Shown here piece after piece: positions 50,065 to 58,664 of a DNA stretch of 64,000 bases; within the stretch, counting starts at the first letter, position 1, and each line of letters starts with the position of its first letter. The stretch lies in the NCBI GenBank assembly GCA_042091495.1, contig JBELHJ010000001.1:1-64000 (forward strand). The letters are read 5' to 3'. This DNA comes from JBELHJ01 sp042091495. GTDB taxonomy: Bacteria > Bacteroidota > Bacteroidia > Flavobacteriales > Flavobacteriaceae. The position numbers were made by a program, and so were the translations under genes. The notes below the pieces were generated by a model, which saw nothing but the letters and a program-made list of their open reading frames with translations, did not search any database and was not told where the DNA came from.

Positions 50065-51170
50065 ATGAATAAAATTAAATATATTTTATTGTCAATTTTT
50101 ACTATGGCTTCATTCTTAAGCTGCAGCGTTGATGATAATGACGAATTAACAGGAGATGCTACTGAAGGTGGCCTTGTTAAAGTTGGTAGTCCTTTGGTTA
50201 CTTATGTAGTGGGTAGTGGAAAAACATATACTGCTACTGGTAAACTAAACCAAGGTAGAGAAACAACTAATTCTATCAGTGTATATAAATCTTTTACAGG
50301 AAACAGAGATACTGGTGAAGTAGATGAAGATGGCGATCCAATAATTGGTTCATTCTCTTCTAATGAAGTTCTTCTAACCACAGTTGATATAGAAGATATG
50401 ACTATTGGTTCTGAGGTAAGCTTTTCACTTGATTTTACATATGAAACTCTTATCAAAGATTTAGAATTTAGAGGGGNNNNNNNNNNNNNNNNNNNNNNNN
50501 NNNNNNNNNNNNNNNNNNNNNNNNNNNNNNNNNNNNNNNNNNNNNNNNNNNNNNNNNNNNNNNNNNNNNNNNNNNNTTTTCACTTGATTTTACATATGAA
50601 ACTCTTATCAAAGATTTAGAATTTAGAGGGGAATCACTTCCATCTAATGATGGTAATTTAGTAATTGGAGATTATTGGTCTCTAAGATATGTTTCAAATT
50701 TAAGTGATAATAAATCAAACTCCAATTCAAACAAAACTAAAATAGCTGTTGGTACAAGATATGCAGGTGTTTATGATACTGTTGAAAGTGTATATTGGAA
50801 TTCTGGTAACGAAATTGGAAATTGGAATGGTGATGAACGAATCATTGAATCTGTAAATGCAACACTATACAGACACGTAGGTCTTGCATATTGGATTGAT
50901 AATGAATTTTTCTTTACAGTTGATAACACAACAGGTTACATATATATATCACCAGAAGATCTTGAAGGTAGTGCGGTTTTATTAAACGGATCACCTATCA
51001 TGACTTGTGAAGGCGGGCCTGGACCATTTGAGTCTATATCTTGTAATGAAACAACATCTGTGGCAACACCAGACGATGTAGATGGAGAAGATATGCTTGA
51101 ATTCACTGTAGGTTATCATCGTGGAACTGGTGCCACAAGAGAATTTTATGAGAAACTTGTCAAAAAATAA
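50065..51170 (+). CDS. surface lipoprotein interrupted by an assembly gap
   Basis: Starts at ATG 50065 (MNKIKYILLSIFTMASFLSC; lipid Cys20 followed by SVDDNDE, a surface-export type sequence) and ends at TAA 51170 (EFYEKLVKK). A 100-N gap at 50477-50576 breaks the frame. The 55 bases before the gap (50422-50476) are identical to the 55 after it (50577-50631). Removing one copy and the Ns leaves 951 bases, exactly 317 codons, with an uninterrupted 316-residue frame, so the gene is very probably intact. No recognised domain. It is third in the SusCD operon, 11 bases after SusD, at the position where substrate-binding SusE/F-like lipoproteins occur. Confidence 0.85.
50422..50476 (+). repeat. 55-bp contig-end duplicate, left copy
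   Basis: Identical over 55 bases to 50577-50631 and directly abutting the N run. Most likely the same genomic sequence counted at two contig ends, not a biological repeat. Confidence 0.9.
50477..50576. other. 100-N assembly gap
   Basis: A run of exactly 100 N, the conventional placeholder for a gap of unknown size. The flanking duplicate suggests that no sequence is missing. Confidence 0.99.
50577..50631 (+). repeat. 55-bp contig-end duplicate, right copy
   Basis: Second copy of 50422-50476. The coding frame resumes directly after it when the copies are merged. Confidence 0.9.
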
Positions 51171-51181
51171 AATAAAAAACA

Positions 51182-52429
51182 ATGATAAAACATATATATA
51201 AATATGCAGTATGTCTACTTATCCTTGGGTTAATTTTCTCATGCGATGAAGATGACGCTGACGGACATAGCACGAAAATGGCTACAAGCCCTTCACTATT
51301 AGTTACTTTAGATTTTAATAATACTGAAACTCTAGTCGAAGATGAAGTTAATTACACGTACACAATTTCGTTAAGTGAAAAACAAAATGTTGACGTAAGA
51401 GCATCAATTACTCAAACTGGAGGTGACGCTACTGAAGGGGAAGATTTTACTTTTGATCATCATGTAACAATTTCTGCTGGATCTTTGAGTGCATCAGGTA
51501 CTATAAGCATATTATCAGATGATATTATTGAAGAAACTGAAACTGTTCAATTATCAATAACCACTGGTGCAGAAGCTAATGTAAGTTCTATAAACGGTCA
51601 AGTTGTAGAATTTAGCATTGAGAATTTAACATCAGGAGATCTATTAATGAATATGTCTTGGGCTCCAGCAAATGAATTATTTGATACTTCTGGGACAAGT
51701 TATGACGCTGTTGATTTAGCTGATTTAATTTTAACGCTTAAAGATACTAGTGGAAACGTATTAGATTCCAGTGATGCAAGTGGATTTGAATCATTAACAA
51801 TCGCTGAAACTGATGCTGACGGAGATTATTTTGTTGAAGCATCTTTCTTCTCTGTAACTGATCTTGGAGATTCTGGTTACTTTGATTTAAATCTAAATTT
51901 AATGTTTGATCAAGTAGGCACGATTAATGGACAAACACATGAATTTGCTTCAGCACTCAATTCAGAATATGCGTGTGATGCTGTTTATTATAGACTAGCT
52001 AAAGTAACAAAATCTGGAGGTTCTTATAGTTTTGAAGAATTGTCAGAAAAAGTTTCTCCAACATTACCTGTTGGTACATATGATGTTATTTCGAGTGGTG
52101 AATCAACAGATTCTGGCCCACCAGATAACCCATTTGTAGACTTTGTTTCAACAGTTTCTATATCAGCAAATGATGACGGTACTTATACCATTTCTGATGG
52201 TTGGGCAGGAGTCTACCTTCACTGGTACTCTATTTATGGAATTACTGATGACGAACCAGTAACATTAACTTATAATGCGTGTAATGGGGAAATTTCAGCT
52301 GCTTGGACAGGTCCTTTTGGTGGTTCACAAACCTACGAAGGGCAAGATAATGGTGATGGTACTTTAACTGTTAAAGTAAGTAATTCATGGGGAGACGAAG
52401 CTAACTTTGTTTACACTTTACAACCTTAA
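51182..52429 (+). CDS. surface lipoprotein with Calx-beta-like domain
   Basis: 415 residues. The signal peptide ends LIFSC (Cys21) followed by DEDDAD, an acidic surface-export type motif. The first 130 residues resemble a Calx-beta domain: VEDEVNYTYTISLSEKQNVDVRASITQTGGDATEGEDFTF then SILSDDIIEETETVQLSI, with acidic residues that could bind calcium. The remainder is beta-rich, and two repeats of DDGTYTISDGW / GDGTLTVKV type end it. It is the last gene of the SusCD operon, 11 bases after the third gene, and is followed by a strong terminator. Probably binds substrate at the cell surface; ligand unknown. Confidence 0.88.
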   Translation: MIKHIYKYAVCLLILGLIFSCDEDDADGHSTKMATSPSLLVTLDFNNTETLVEDEVNYTYTISLSEKQNVDVRASITQTGGDATEGEDFTFDHHVTISAGSLSASGTISILSDDIIEETETVQLSITTGAEANVSSINGQVVEFSIENLTSGDLLMNMSWAPANELFDTSGTSYDAVDLADLILTLKDTSGNVLDSSDASGFESLTIAETDADGDYFVEASFFSVTDLGDSGYFDLNLNLMFDQVGTINGQTHEFASALNSEYACDAVYYRLAKVTKSGGSYSFEELSEKVSPTLPVGTYDVISSGESTDSGPPDNPFVDFVSTVSISANDDGTYTISDGWAGVYLHWYSIYGITDDEPVTLTYNACNGEISAAWTGPFGGSQTYEGQDNGDGTLTVKVSNSWGDEANFVYTLQP

Positions 52430-52446
52430 AAATCATAATTCTTATT

Positions 52447-52476
52447 AAACCACCCTTTATGGGTGGTTTTTTTTTT
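52447..52476 (+). terminator. terminator of the SusCD operon
   Basis: A 9-bp stem (aaaccaccc at 52447-52455 with gggtggttt at 52461-52469) followed by seven Ts, 18 bases after the stop of the last operon gene. Confidence 0.9.
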
Positions 52477-52491
52477 GATAAATTTATAGCT

Positions 52492-53226
52492 ATGTTAAAT
52501 TCCACTAAGATATACGGTATTCGGTCAATAATTGAAGCCATTAAATCAAACGAATCCATTGATAAAATATTTTTACAAAAAGGTTTAAAAGGTCCTCTAT
52601 TTTCTGAATTAGAACAACTTTGCAGAAAAGAACGTCTCAATGTTTCTTATGTACCCATTGAAAAGCTAAATAGACTAACCAAAGAAAATCATCAAGGTGC
52701 TGTGGCCCAAATTGCACCAATAAACTTTTGGGACATAGAAGAACTTGTTGAAAACATACTATCAAAAAATAAAGCACCACTATTTCTAATTTTAGACCAA
52801 CTTAGTGATGTAAGAAATTTCGGCGCTATAGTTAGAACTGCGGAATGTACAGGCGTAGATGGTATTATAATTCAAAAAAAAGGAGGGGCTCCTGTTAATG
52901 CTGATGCCATTAAAACAAGTGCTGGAGCTATGTTTAAAATCCCTATTTGTAAGGTTGACCATATTAAAGATGCTGTTTATCATTTGCAAGCTTCAGAAAT
53001 AAACGTTTTAGCAGCAACTGAGAAAACAGATAAGGTAATTTATGATATGAACTTAAACCAACCTTTAGCAATTATTATGGGTTCTGAAGGAAAAGGCATT
53101 AACCCTTCTGTTGTTAAGATTTGCGATGGAAGTTTAAAACTACCTATTTTGGGTGATATAGACTCTTTAAATGTATCTGTAGCTTGTGGAGCTATTTTAT
53201 ACGAAGTAGTTAGACAAAGAAGTTAA
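52492..53226 (+). CDS. rlmB: SpoU-family 23S rRNA methyltransferase, RlmB type
   Basis: 244-residue SPOUT methyltransferase; RlmB of E. coli makes 2'-O-methyl-G2251 in 23S rRNA. An N-terminal substrate-binding domain (IYGIRSIIEAIKSNESIDKIFLQKG) is followed by the knotted domain with motifs LDQLSDVRNFGAIVRTAECTGVDGII, IIMGSEGKGI and LPILGDIDSLNVSVACGAILYE. I start it at the ATG at 52492 because an in-frame codon at 52459 falls in the terminator of the preceding operon. Convergent with the rhomboid gene, eight bases apart. Confidence 0.93.
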   Translation: MLNSTKIYGIRSIIEAIKSNESIDKIFLQKGLKGPLFSELEQLCRKERLNVSYVPIEKLNRLTKENHQGAVAQIAPINFWDIEELVENILSKNKAPLFLILDQLSDVRNFGAIVRTAECTGVDGIIIQKKGGAPVNADAIKTSAGAMFKIPICKVDHIKDAVYHLQASEINVLAATEKTDKVIYDMNLNQPLAIIMGSEGKGINPSVVKICDGSLKLPILGDIDSLNVSVACGAILYEVVRQRS

Positions 53227-53233
53227 ATACATC

Positions 53234-53935
53234 TCATTCATCTGAACTTACTTCCTCTTCATTAATAACTGGATCTATAAAATTACCCTTTTCATCAAAC
53301 TGACGCATGAAAGGGTCATTATTGGGATTATAATCATGGCGTTCCCAATCAAATCTGTGTTTAGTTAATGATTTTATCTTGAATAATAAACTAAATAAAG
53401 CTCCTGTAATAAAACCAGATAAATGGCCTTCCCAAGATATTTTTTCATCTATTGGGAACACATACCAAATCATACTACCATATAAAAAAACAACCAAGAG
53501 AGATAAAGCAACAAAACGGTAATTTGAAACTTGAATTCCCTTAAAAAAAATAAAACTAACCAAAACATAAATTAACCCACTTGCTCCTAAATGATATGAT
53601 GGCCTTCCAATAATCCAAGTCAGAAATCCAGAACATAGAATTCCCCAAATAATGATTTTCCAAGCTATATCTCTATAAAAGTAGAATAAGGCCAAAGTCA
53701 ATATGAAAAGGGGTAAACTATTATGGTAAAGATGATTAATATCTGAATGAATAAATGGACTGAATAATACTCCTTTTAAACCTGATATTTCAAGGGGATA
53801 AATTGCTAGAAATTTAATTTTATAAGACACTCTAATTTGCAACCAAAAGACAAACCAAATAAGTAATACAAAAGCTAATGGATATGTTAATGTACTTAAT
53901 CTAAAGTCTAATTCATTTCTTTTTATCATAAGCAT
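53234..53935 (-). CDS. rhomboid-family intramembrane serine protease
   Basis: 233 residues with about six transmembrane helices. The catalytic Ser is in HLGASGLIYVL (near residue 118) and the His in WEGHLSGFITGAL (near 168), so the dyad is intact. SDINHLYHNSLPLFIL is the usual H-N region ahead of the active site. The C-terminal 45 residues are cytoplasmic and charged. Start at 53935, or two codons later at the ATG at 53929. Substrate unknown. Confidence 0.93.
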   Translation of the reverse strand: MLMIKRNELDFRLSTLTYPLAFVLLIWFVFWLQIRVSYKIKFLAIYPLEISGLKGVLFSPFIHSDINHLYHNSLPLFILTLALFYFYRDIAWKIIIWGILCSGFLTWIIGRPSYHLGASGLIYVLVSFIFFKGIQVSNYRFVALSLLVVFLYGSMIWYVFPIDEKISWEGHLSGFITGALFSLLFKIKSLTKHRFDWERHDYNPNNDPFMRQFDEKGNFIDPVINEEEVSSDE

Positions 53936-53994
53936 AAATATAAAGTCAAATTATACGGATTCAAAGTCCACTTCAAATTTGTAATTTTACATCT

Positions 53995-55275
53995 ATGAGT
54001 ATACCATTAGCCGAAAGAATTAGACCAAAATCATTTAAGGACTATATAAGTCAAGAACACCTTGTTGGTCCTAACGGACAATTAACAAAACAATTAGCAA
54101 ATGGTTTATTGAGTTCTATGGTTCTATGGGGACCTCCTGGGATTGGAAAAACTACACTAGCCCATATTATAGCTAATACTTCTGACCGTCCATTTTATAA
54201 ATTATCTGCCATAAATTCCGGAGTTAAGGACATAAGAGAAGTTATAAATCTTGCCAAAAAAGACGGAGGTATATTTACCACTAAAAATCCCATTCTTTTT
54301 ATTGATGAAATACACCGTTTTAGTAAATCGCAACAAGATTCATTACTGGAAGCTGTTGAGAAAGGATGGGTGACTTTAATAGGAGCTACAACAGAAAACC
54401 CAAGCTTTGAAGTTATATCTGCATTATTGTCAAGATGTCAAGTATATGTTTTAGAACCTTTTAATAAACTCAATCTTCAAAAATTATTGGAACACGCTAT
54501 AGAAAAGGATGAGCTTCTAAAATCAAAAACAATTGGACTTCAAGAAACAGATACACTAATTGCACTTTCTGGTGGTGATGCCAGGAAGTTGTTAAATATT
54601 CTTGAAATTGTAGTTAACTCTTTTCAATCTGATGAGCCAATACTTATCAATAACATTAGTGTTAGTCAATCACTGAATAAAAATACGTTGAACTATGACA
54701 AAAGTGGGGATAATCACTACGATATCATATCCGCTTTTATTAAATCTATAAGAGGAAGTGATCCCAATGCTGCAGTATATTATTTAGCTCGTATGATTGA
54801 GGCTGGTGAGGATCCAAAATTTATTGGGAGAAGATTAATTATATCAGCTAGTGAGGATATTGGACTAGCAAACCCTACAGCATTAGTAATTGCAAATAAT
54901 ACATTTCAAGCCATCCAAAATGTTGGCATGCCTGAGTCAAGAATAATTTTAAGTCAATGTACCATATACCTAGCTACATCGCCAAAAAGCAATTCAGCTT
55001 ATGAAGCAATCAATAAAGCTCAAGAGCTTGTAAATAACACTGGAAACCTGTCAGTCCCCATGTGGTTGAGAAACGCACCAACTAAACTCATGAAAGAATT
55101 AGGATATGGAGAGAATTATAAATACGCTCACCATCATCAAGGAAATTTTGTAGAACAAGAATTTATGCCTGATAAAATAATAAATACAAAAATTTACACC
55201 CCAAGCGAAAATCCAAAAGAAAATCAGATCCAAACCTTAATGAAAACCCTTTGGAAAGGAAAATATAATTATTAA
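53995..55275 (+). CDS. rarA: replication-associated recombination protein A
   Basis: AAA ATPase related to clamp loaders that acts at stalled forks and single-strand gaps. 426 residues. Walker A is WGPPGIGKTT (about 43-52), Walker B is FIDEIHRF near 101, sensor 1 is IGATTENPSFE, and the MgsA_C part contains DPNAAVYYLARMIEAGEDPKFIGRRL. Complete. TAATTTTA ends five bases before the ATG, close to the -7 consensus. Its end overlaps the convergent gene at 55272 by four bases. Confidence 0.96.
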   Translation: MSIPLAERIRPKSFKDYISQEHLVGPNGQLTKQLANGLLSSMVLWGPPGIGKTTLAHIIANTSDRPFYKLSAINSGVKDIREVINLAKKDGGIFTTKNPILFIDEIHRFSKSQQDSLLEAVEKGWVTLIGATTENPSFEVISALLSRCQVYVLEPFNKLNLQKLLEHAIEKDELLKSKTIGLQETDTLIALSGGDARKLLNILEIVVNSFQSDEPILINNISVSQSLNKNTLNYDKSGDNHYDIISAFIKSIRGSDPNAAVYYLARMIEAGEDPKFIGRRLIISASEDIGLANPTALVIANNTFQAIQNVGMPESRIILSQCTIYLATSPKSNSAYEAINKAQELVNNTGNLSVPMWLRNAPTKLMKELGYGENYKYAHHHQGNFVEQEFMPDKIINTKIYTPSENPKENQIQTLMKTLWKGKYNY

Positions 55276-55985
55276 AATTTTATTATAATGGTTCGCTTTT
55301 CAGCTATACCATCTTTATTTAAGTAAGAATACACCCAATTACCATTTTCCTTTTTAATCATAGCTGATTTCCCTTCAACTAAATAAACATTTTCAGTATC
55401 TGTTTCAAACATTTTACAAAAAACAGATGGTTTTGTATCCACTAATTGGTAACCATTTGGAATTTTTTGGGCATAGTAAATTTCATCTTGAATATTAACA
55501 TCTATAGCATCAGTATTTATTTCAGAATTTTGAACGGAATTAATCTTAGAGGAATAACCGTAGTCTTCGTTATTAATGCATTCAAAAGTATTTCTTAAGG
55601 CTTCATGGTAAGCGGTTTTGAAGTCTTTCTCTCTAGATTCTCCAATATCAGATTTAAAAACAACTTGATTATTACAATCTATAATATCAAAACTAACTTT
55701 AGTCTTGAATATACCTCCTTTATGTTTAACTAATCTAAGAAGCCCTCCTAGACATGGGCTTTTGGAAAGATCCGATGGTTTTGAGTCAGTTTCTTTGAGA
55801 ACTTCAAAATTATTTTTTTTAAATAGAAAATACGTTAAGGAGTTGAGTTGATATTTATCTGCTGAATCAAATCCATTAAAATAAGTTGGGACAATAAAAT
55901 ATTTAAATTGATCTAAATCACTTTGTGATCTTAAATTATTGATTGAAATAAATACAAATAAAATTGATAAAAAGCTTCGAAACAT
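55272..55985 (-). CDS. uncharacterised exported protein
   Basis: 237 residues. A signal peptide (MFRSFLSILFVFISINNLRSQ) leaves a soluble mature protein with no motif I recognise. A charged N-terminal region (FKYFIVPTYFNGFDSADKYQLNSLTYFLFKKNNFEVL) recalls proteins of the outer-membrane biogenesis neighbourhood of Bacteroidota, but I cannot name it. It starts one base after the stop of the next gene upstream, so it is co-transcribed with the barrel and lipoprotein genes 55986 and 57388. Function unknown. Confidence 0.7.
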   Translation of the reverse strand: MFRSFLSILFVFISINNLRSQSDLDQFKYFIVPTYFNGFDSADKYQLNSLTYFLFKKNNFEVLKETDSKPSDLSKSPCLGGLLRLVKHKGGIFKTKVSFDIIDCNNQVVFKSDIGESREKDFKTAYHEALRNTFECINNEDYGYSSKINSVQNSEINTDAIDVNIQDEIYYAQKIPNGYQLVDTKPSVFCKMFETDTENVYLVEGKSAMIKKENGNWVYSYLNKDGIAEKRTIIIKF

Positions 55986-57404
55986 TTATCTGAAAATTAA
56001 ATTAAAACCTAGTTGTAAAGATAAACTTTGCGCTTTATAAATATCTGTTAAAGCAAATAAATTATTTAACATGAGATAGCTGTTAAAATGAGATGCATCA
56101 ACAGATAATCCTAAACCAAAATTGGTGAAAGAATACTTATCAATTGAATAAGTGAATTTTGAATTGATGTTTTTTGAAAGCTTCCTATTATAGAAGGCTG
56201 TTATTACAGATTGGGGTTTGTATGGTCTAAAAATCGTTTGAAACTGCAAACCTAATCCATTAATATAATCATTGGATGTTGAGTAACAATCACATTCTAT
56301 TGAGGTTTCATATCCAAAATTATAGCGATAAGACAAATTTAAAATTGGTGATCTCCAGGAAATATATGTTTTTTTATCTTCTTCAATTAAAATGTCATTT
56401 TCAAAGTTATCTTTGATATTGTCCCAATCAAACCCGCCAGTATCACTTATATTTGGAAATTTGTAAGTCACACCATCGGTCGAAAAATTACCATTTAGTT
56501 TATAATTATTCACCTCTGATCTATAATTAATAAAACCTAAATCAAGAATACTAGCCGTTAAATATGATGCTTTTGAAATATCATAAACTACACCAAAATC
56601 AATTCCAAATCCCACATTAGGACTCATAATTAATTTCTTCTTTATAGAATTGAATACATCATCTGATGATTGAGAATCATCTATGAAAGCATCAAAACCA
56701 GATGTATGAATCTTGCCATTCAAATCAACAAAATTATGATTATAGTGCATATAATCAGATGAACTTATATCAGATTCATTAGTAACAAAATAGCCTTTAT
56801 TGTTAAGCGAAGAAATATTAGCAAGTCCCATATAGATTTTACCGCGAAAACCCATAGCAATTTTGTTATTGATCTGCTTACTAAGTCCAATGTGGTAAAC
56901 ATTTAGAAGATCTGCTTTAATCCTAAAATCTGAAAGATTATAAGCACGATTTAAATTATCAGCATTACCATACCAAAGCAAGTCAACAAAACTTTCGGGG
57001 TAATATAATAAAAGGTCTAATTCTTGATACATACCTCCTGACCAATAAATACCATTAGATGACCTGAAACCTAAACTAAAGATTTCTAATTGTTGATTAA
57101 TGGTTAAATAGTCAGATTTATTTCTACTATTGATAAAATTCTCTAGCTTAATATTAAAGGTTTGATTGTCAACAGAGAATAAATCATGGGCAGATATACC
57201 AAAAGTATTAGCCTTAATGTGGACTTTTGAAACTAAAGGAATTCCTACATGACTATTAGCCTCAAACTTAGCAGCAGGATTCTCAAGAAGAGTTTGTGGT
57301 AAGGTTAAAAAATCATACATTATTACCTTTTGCTGAGCCAAAAGAATATCAGAACTCCATATCATATTAAGAATAATAAAAATATATTTAATCTTTAATT
57401 TCAA
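55986..57404 (-). CDS. DUF5723-like outer-membrane beta-barrel protein, TTG start
   Basis: 472 residues. The signal peptide ends LLAQ, followed by LTLPQTLLENPAAKFEANSHVGIPLVSKVHIKANTFGISAHDLF, the opening I associate with DUF5723, a family of predicted outer-membrane barrels in Bacteroidota. The rest alternates aromatic and polar residues, ending LQLGFNLIFR. The start is a TTG at 57404, chosen because it supplies the signal peptide (KLKIKYIFIILNMIW); the next ATG (Met14) would lack its basic n-region. It overlaps the lipoprotein gene by 17 bases. Function unknown. Confidence 0.78.
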   Translation of the reverse strand: MKLKIKYIFIILNMIWSSDILLAQQKVIMYDFLTLPQTLLENPAAKFEANSHVGIPLVSKVHIKANTFGISAHDLFSVDNQTFNIKLENFINSRNKSDYLTINQQLEIFSLGFRSSNGIYWSGGMYQELDLLLYYPESFVDLLWYGNADNLNRAYNLSDFRIKADLLNVYHIGLSKQINNKIAMGFRGKIYMGLANISSLNNKGYFVTNESDISSSDYMHYNHNFVDLNGKIHTSGFDAFIDDSQSSDDVFNSIKKKLIMSPNVGFGIDFGVVYDISKASYLTASILDLGFINYRSEVNNYKLNGNFSTDGVTYKFPNISDTGGFDWDNIKDNFENDILIEEDKKTYISWRSPILNLSYRYNFGYETSIECDCYSTSNDYINGLGLQFQTIFRPYKPQSVITAFYNRKLSKNINSKFTYSIDKYSFTNFGLGLSVDASHFNSYLMLNNLFALTDIYKAQSLSLQLGFNLIFR

Positions 57405-57933
57405 AGGCTAAATTTAATTTTGAATGGATTTGAGTATGTCCTTTACTAGATATTGAAAATGGTGAAGTATCTGTATTTAAATCTATTTCGTAGTAAAAAT
57501 GATTTGACAAAATTAATTGCTCAATTTCTGTTTGTGAAAGTGTAATTGTTCTTACTTCAACAGTTGGGTTTGTAATAGTTCCGGCCGGAATGTCATTTAA
57601 GAGAATACTAAGAGATTCATTCCCCAAGTTATCTAAAAAAATAAACTTTAATGAAATTGACCTATCAAAAGTATTAATAAGTTCAAATTCAAACTCAGCA
57701 GTTTTAAGGTATTTTACATCAAATGAATCATCAAAAAAATTAATGATTATGCTTTCTGATAAAATTGGAAGACTGTTTAATAAAGTTGGATCTGGATAAT
57801 CTGATAATTTAAATTCTGACTTTAATACACTCAAGTCAATTGATGGTTTCCATACAATATCGCCTGTTTGTTCAAAATCTAAATCTGAAGCACAGGATAA
57901 TAAAAGAAAAAAAATTATAAATAGGTAACGCAT
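57388..57933 (-). CDS. uncharacterised lipoprotein paired with the DUF5723 barrel
   Basis: 181 residues. A short signal peptide with lipobox LLLSC (Cys14) is followed by ASDLDFEQ, an acidic surface-export type motif. The mature part looks like an immunoglobulin-like beta sandwich (VKYLKTAEFEFELINTF, ISLKFIFLDNLGNESL). It overlaps the barrel gene by 17 bases, which suggests translational coupling and a joint role in the outer membrane. No function known. Confidence 0.78.
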   Translation of the reverse strand: MRYLFIIFFLLLSCASDLDFEQTGDIVWKPSIDLSVLKSEFKLSDYPDPTLLNSLPILSESIIINFFDDSFDVKYLKTAEFEFELINTFDRSISLKFIFLDNLGNESLSILLNDIPAGTITNPTVEVRTITLSQTEIEQLILSNHFYYEIDLNTDTSPFSISSKGHTQIHSKLNLAFEIKD

Positions 57934-57977
57934 TCCAATTATTTATAATATAACGATTTAAGAACAAATTAATTTTA

Positions 57978-58664
57978 CTACAACAGTATTTTTAACTCAA
58001 TCAAATTGTCAATAGTTGTGATTTCTTTGGGAGGGCTAATTTTGTGATAATTAAATAAAATAGCAGAAAAACCAGATTCTAAAGCACCATAGATGTCTGC
58101 TTCAATATTGTCACCAATCATTATTGATTCACATGCTAAGGCATTGGCTCTTTTTAAAGCCTCATTAAAAATTATTGGATTTGGTTTTTTTACACCTACA
58201 CTTTCTGAAGTAATAATTTTTGAAAAATATGATTGTATATTAGAAGAAACTATTTTTTGTAGCTGGACTTCCTCAAAACCGTTTGTTATAATATGTAATT
58301 TATATTTAGAAAACAGGTAATCTAAAATACTTTTAGAATTTGGCAGTAAATAATTGTGATCTGCTAAACTTTCAATGTAAACCTCTGATATCTTATTAAT
58401 TTCTAGGTCAGTTATATCATAATTAAGAGAATCAAAAGTATCTTTTAATCTCCCATAGCGAAGTTTTGACTTGGATACCTCATCATTTCTATATTTATTC
58501 CAATAAGCAGTATTAATAGGTTTGTAGACTTCTAAAAATTCTGAGATTTCTAAATCAATTGTATGTTCCTTGAAAATTTTAATAAAAGCTAAGTCTGAAT
58601 TTTTATCAAAATCCCATAGAGTATGATCTAAATCAAAAAAAACATGCTTAATTCTATTTCTCAT
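57978..58664 (-). CDS. YjjG-type HAD nucleotidase
   Basis: 228 residues. HAD motif I is VFFDLDHTLWDF (nucleophile Asp, then the second Asp), motif II IITNGFEEVQ, motif III SVGVKKPNP and motif IV MIGDNIEADI. E. coli YjjG removes phosphate from non-canonical pyrimidine nucleotides; LDHTLWDF is characteristic of this group. The start overlaps the end of the deacetylase gene by 11 bases. Substrate inferred from family. Confidence 0.9.
   Translation of the reverse strand: MRNRIKHVFFDLDHTLWDFDKNSDLAFIKIFKEHTIDLEISEFLEVYKPINTAYWNKYRNDEVSKSKLRYGRLKDTFDSLNYDITDLEINKISEVYIESLADHNYLLPNSKSILDYLFSKYKLHIITNGFEEVQLQKIVSSNIQSYFSKIITSESVGVKKPNPIIFNEALKRANALACESIMIGDNIEADIYGALESGFSAILFNYHKISPPKEITTIDNLIELKILL

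Noticed and set aside
50422..50631. A biological direct repeat or mobile-element footprint around the N gap
   Set aside because: The repeat is exactly contig-end to contig-end, and merging the copies restores a perfect reading frame.
52459..52491. Upstream start for the rRNA methyltransferase gene
   Set aside because: The codon falls within the terminator hairpin of the preceding operon; the ATG at 52492 begins the conserved N-terminus.
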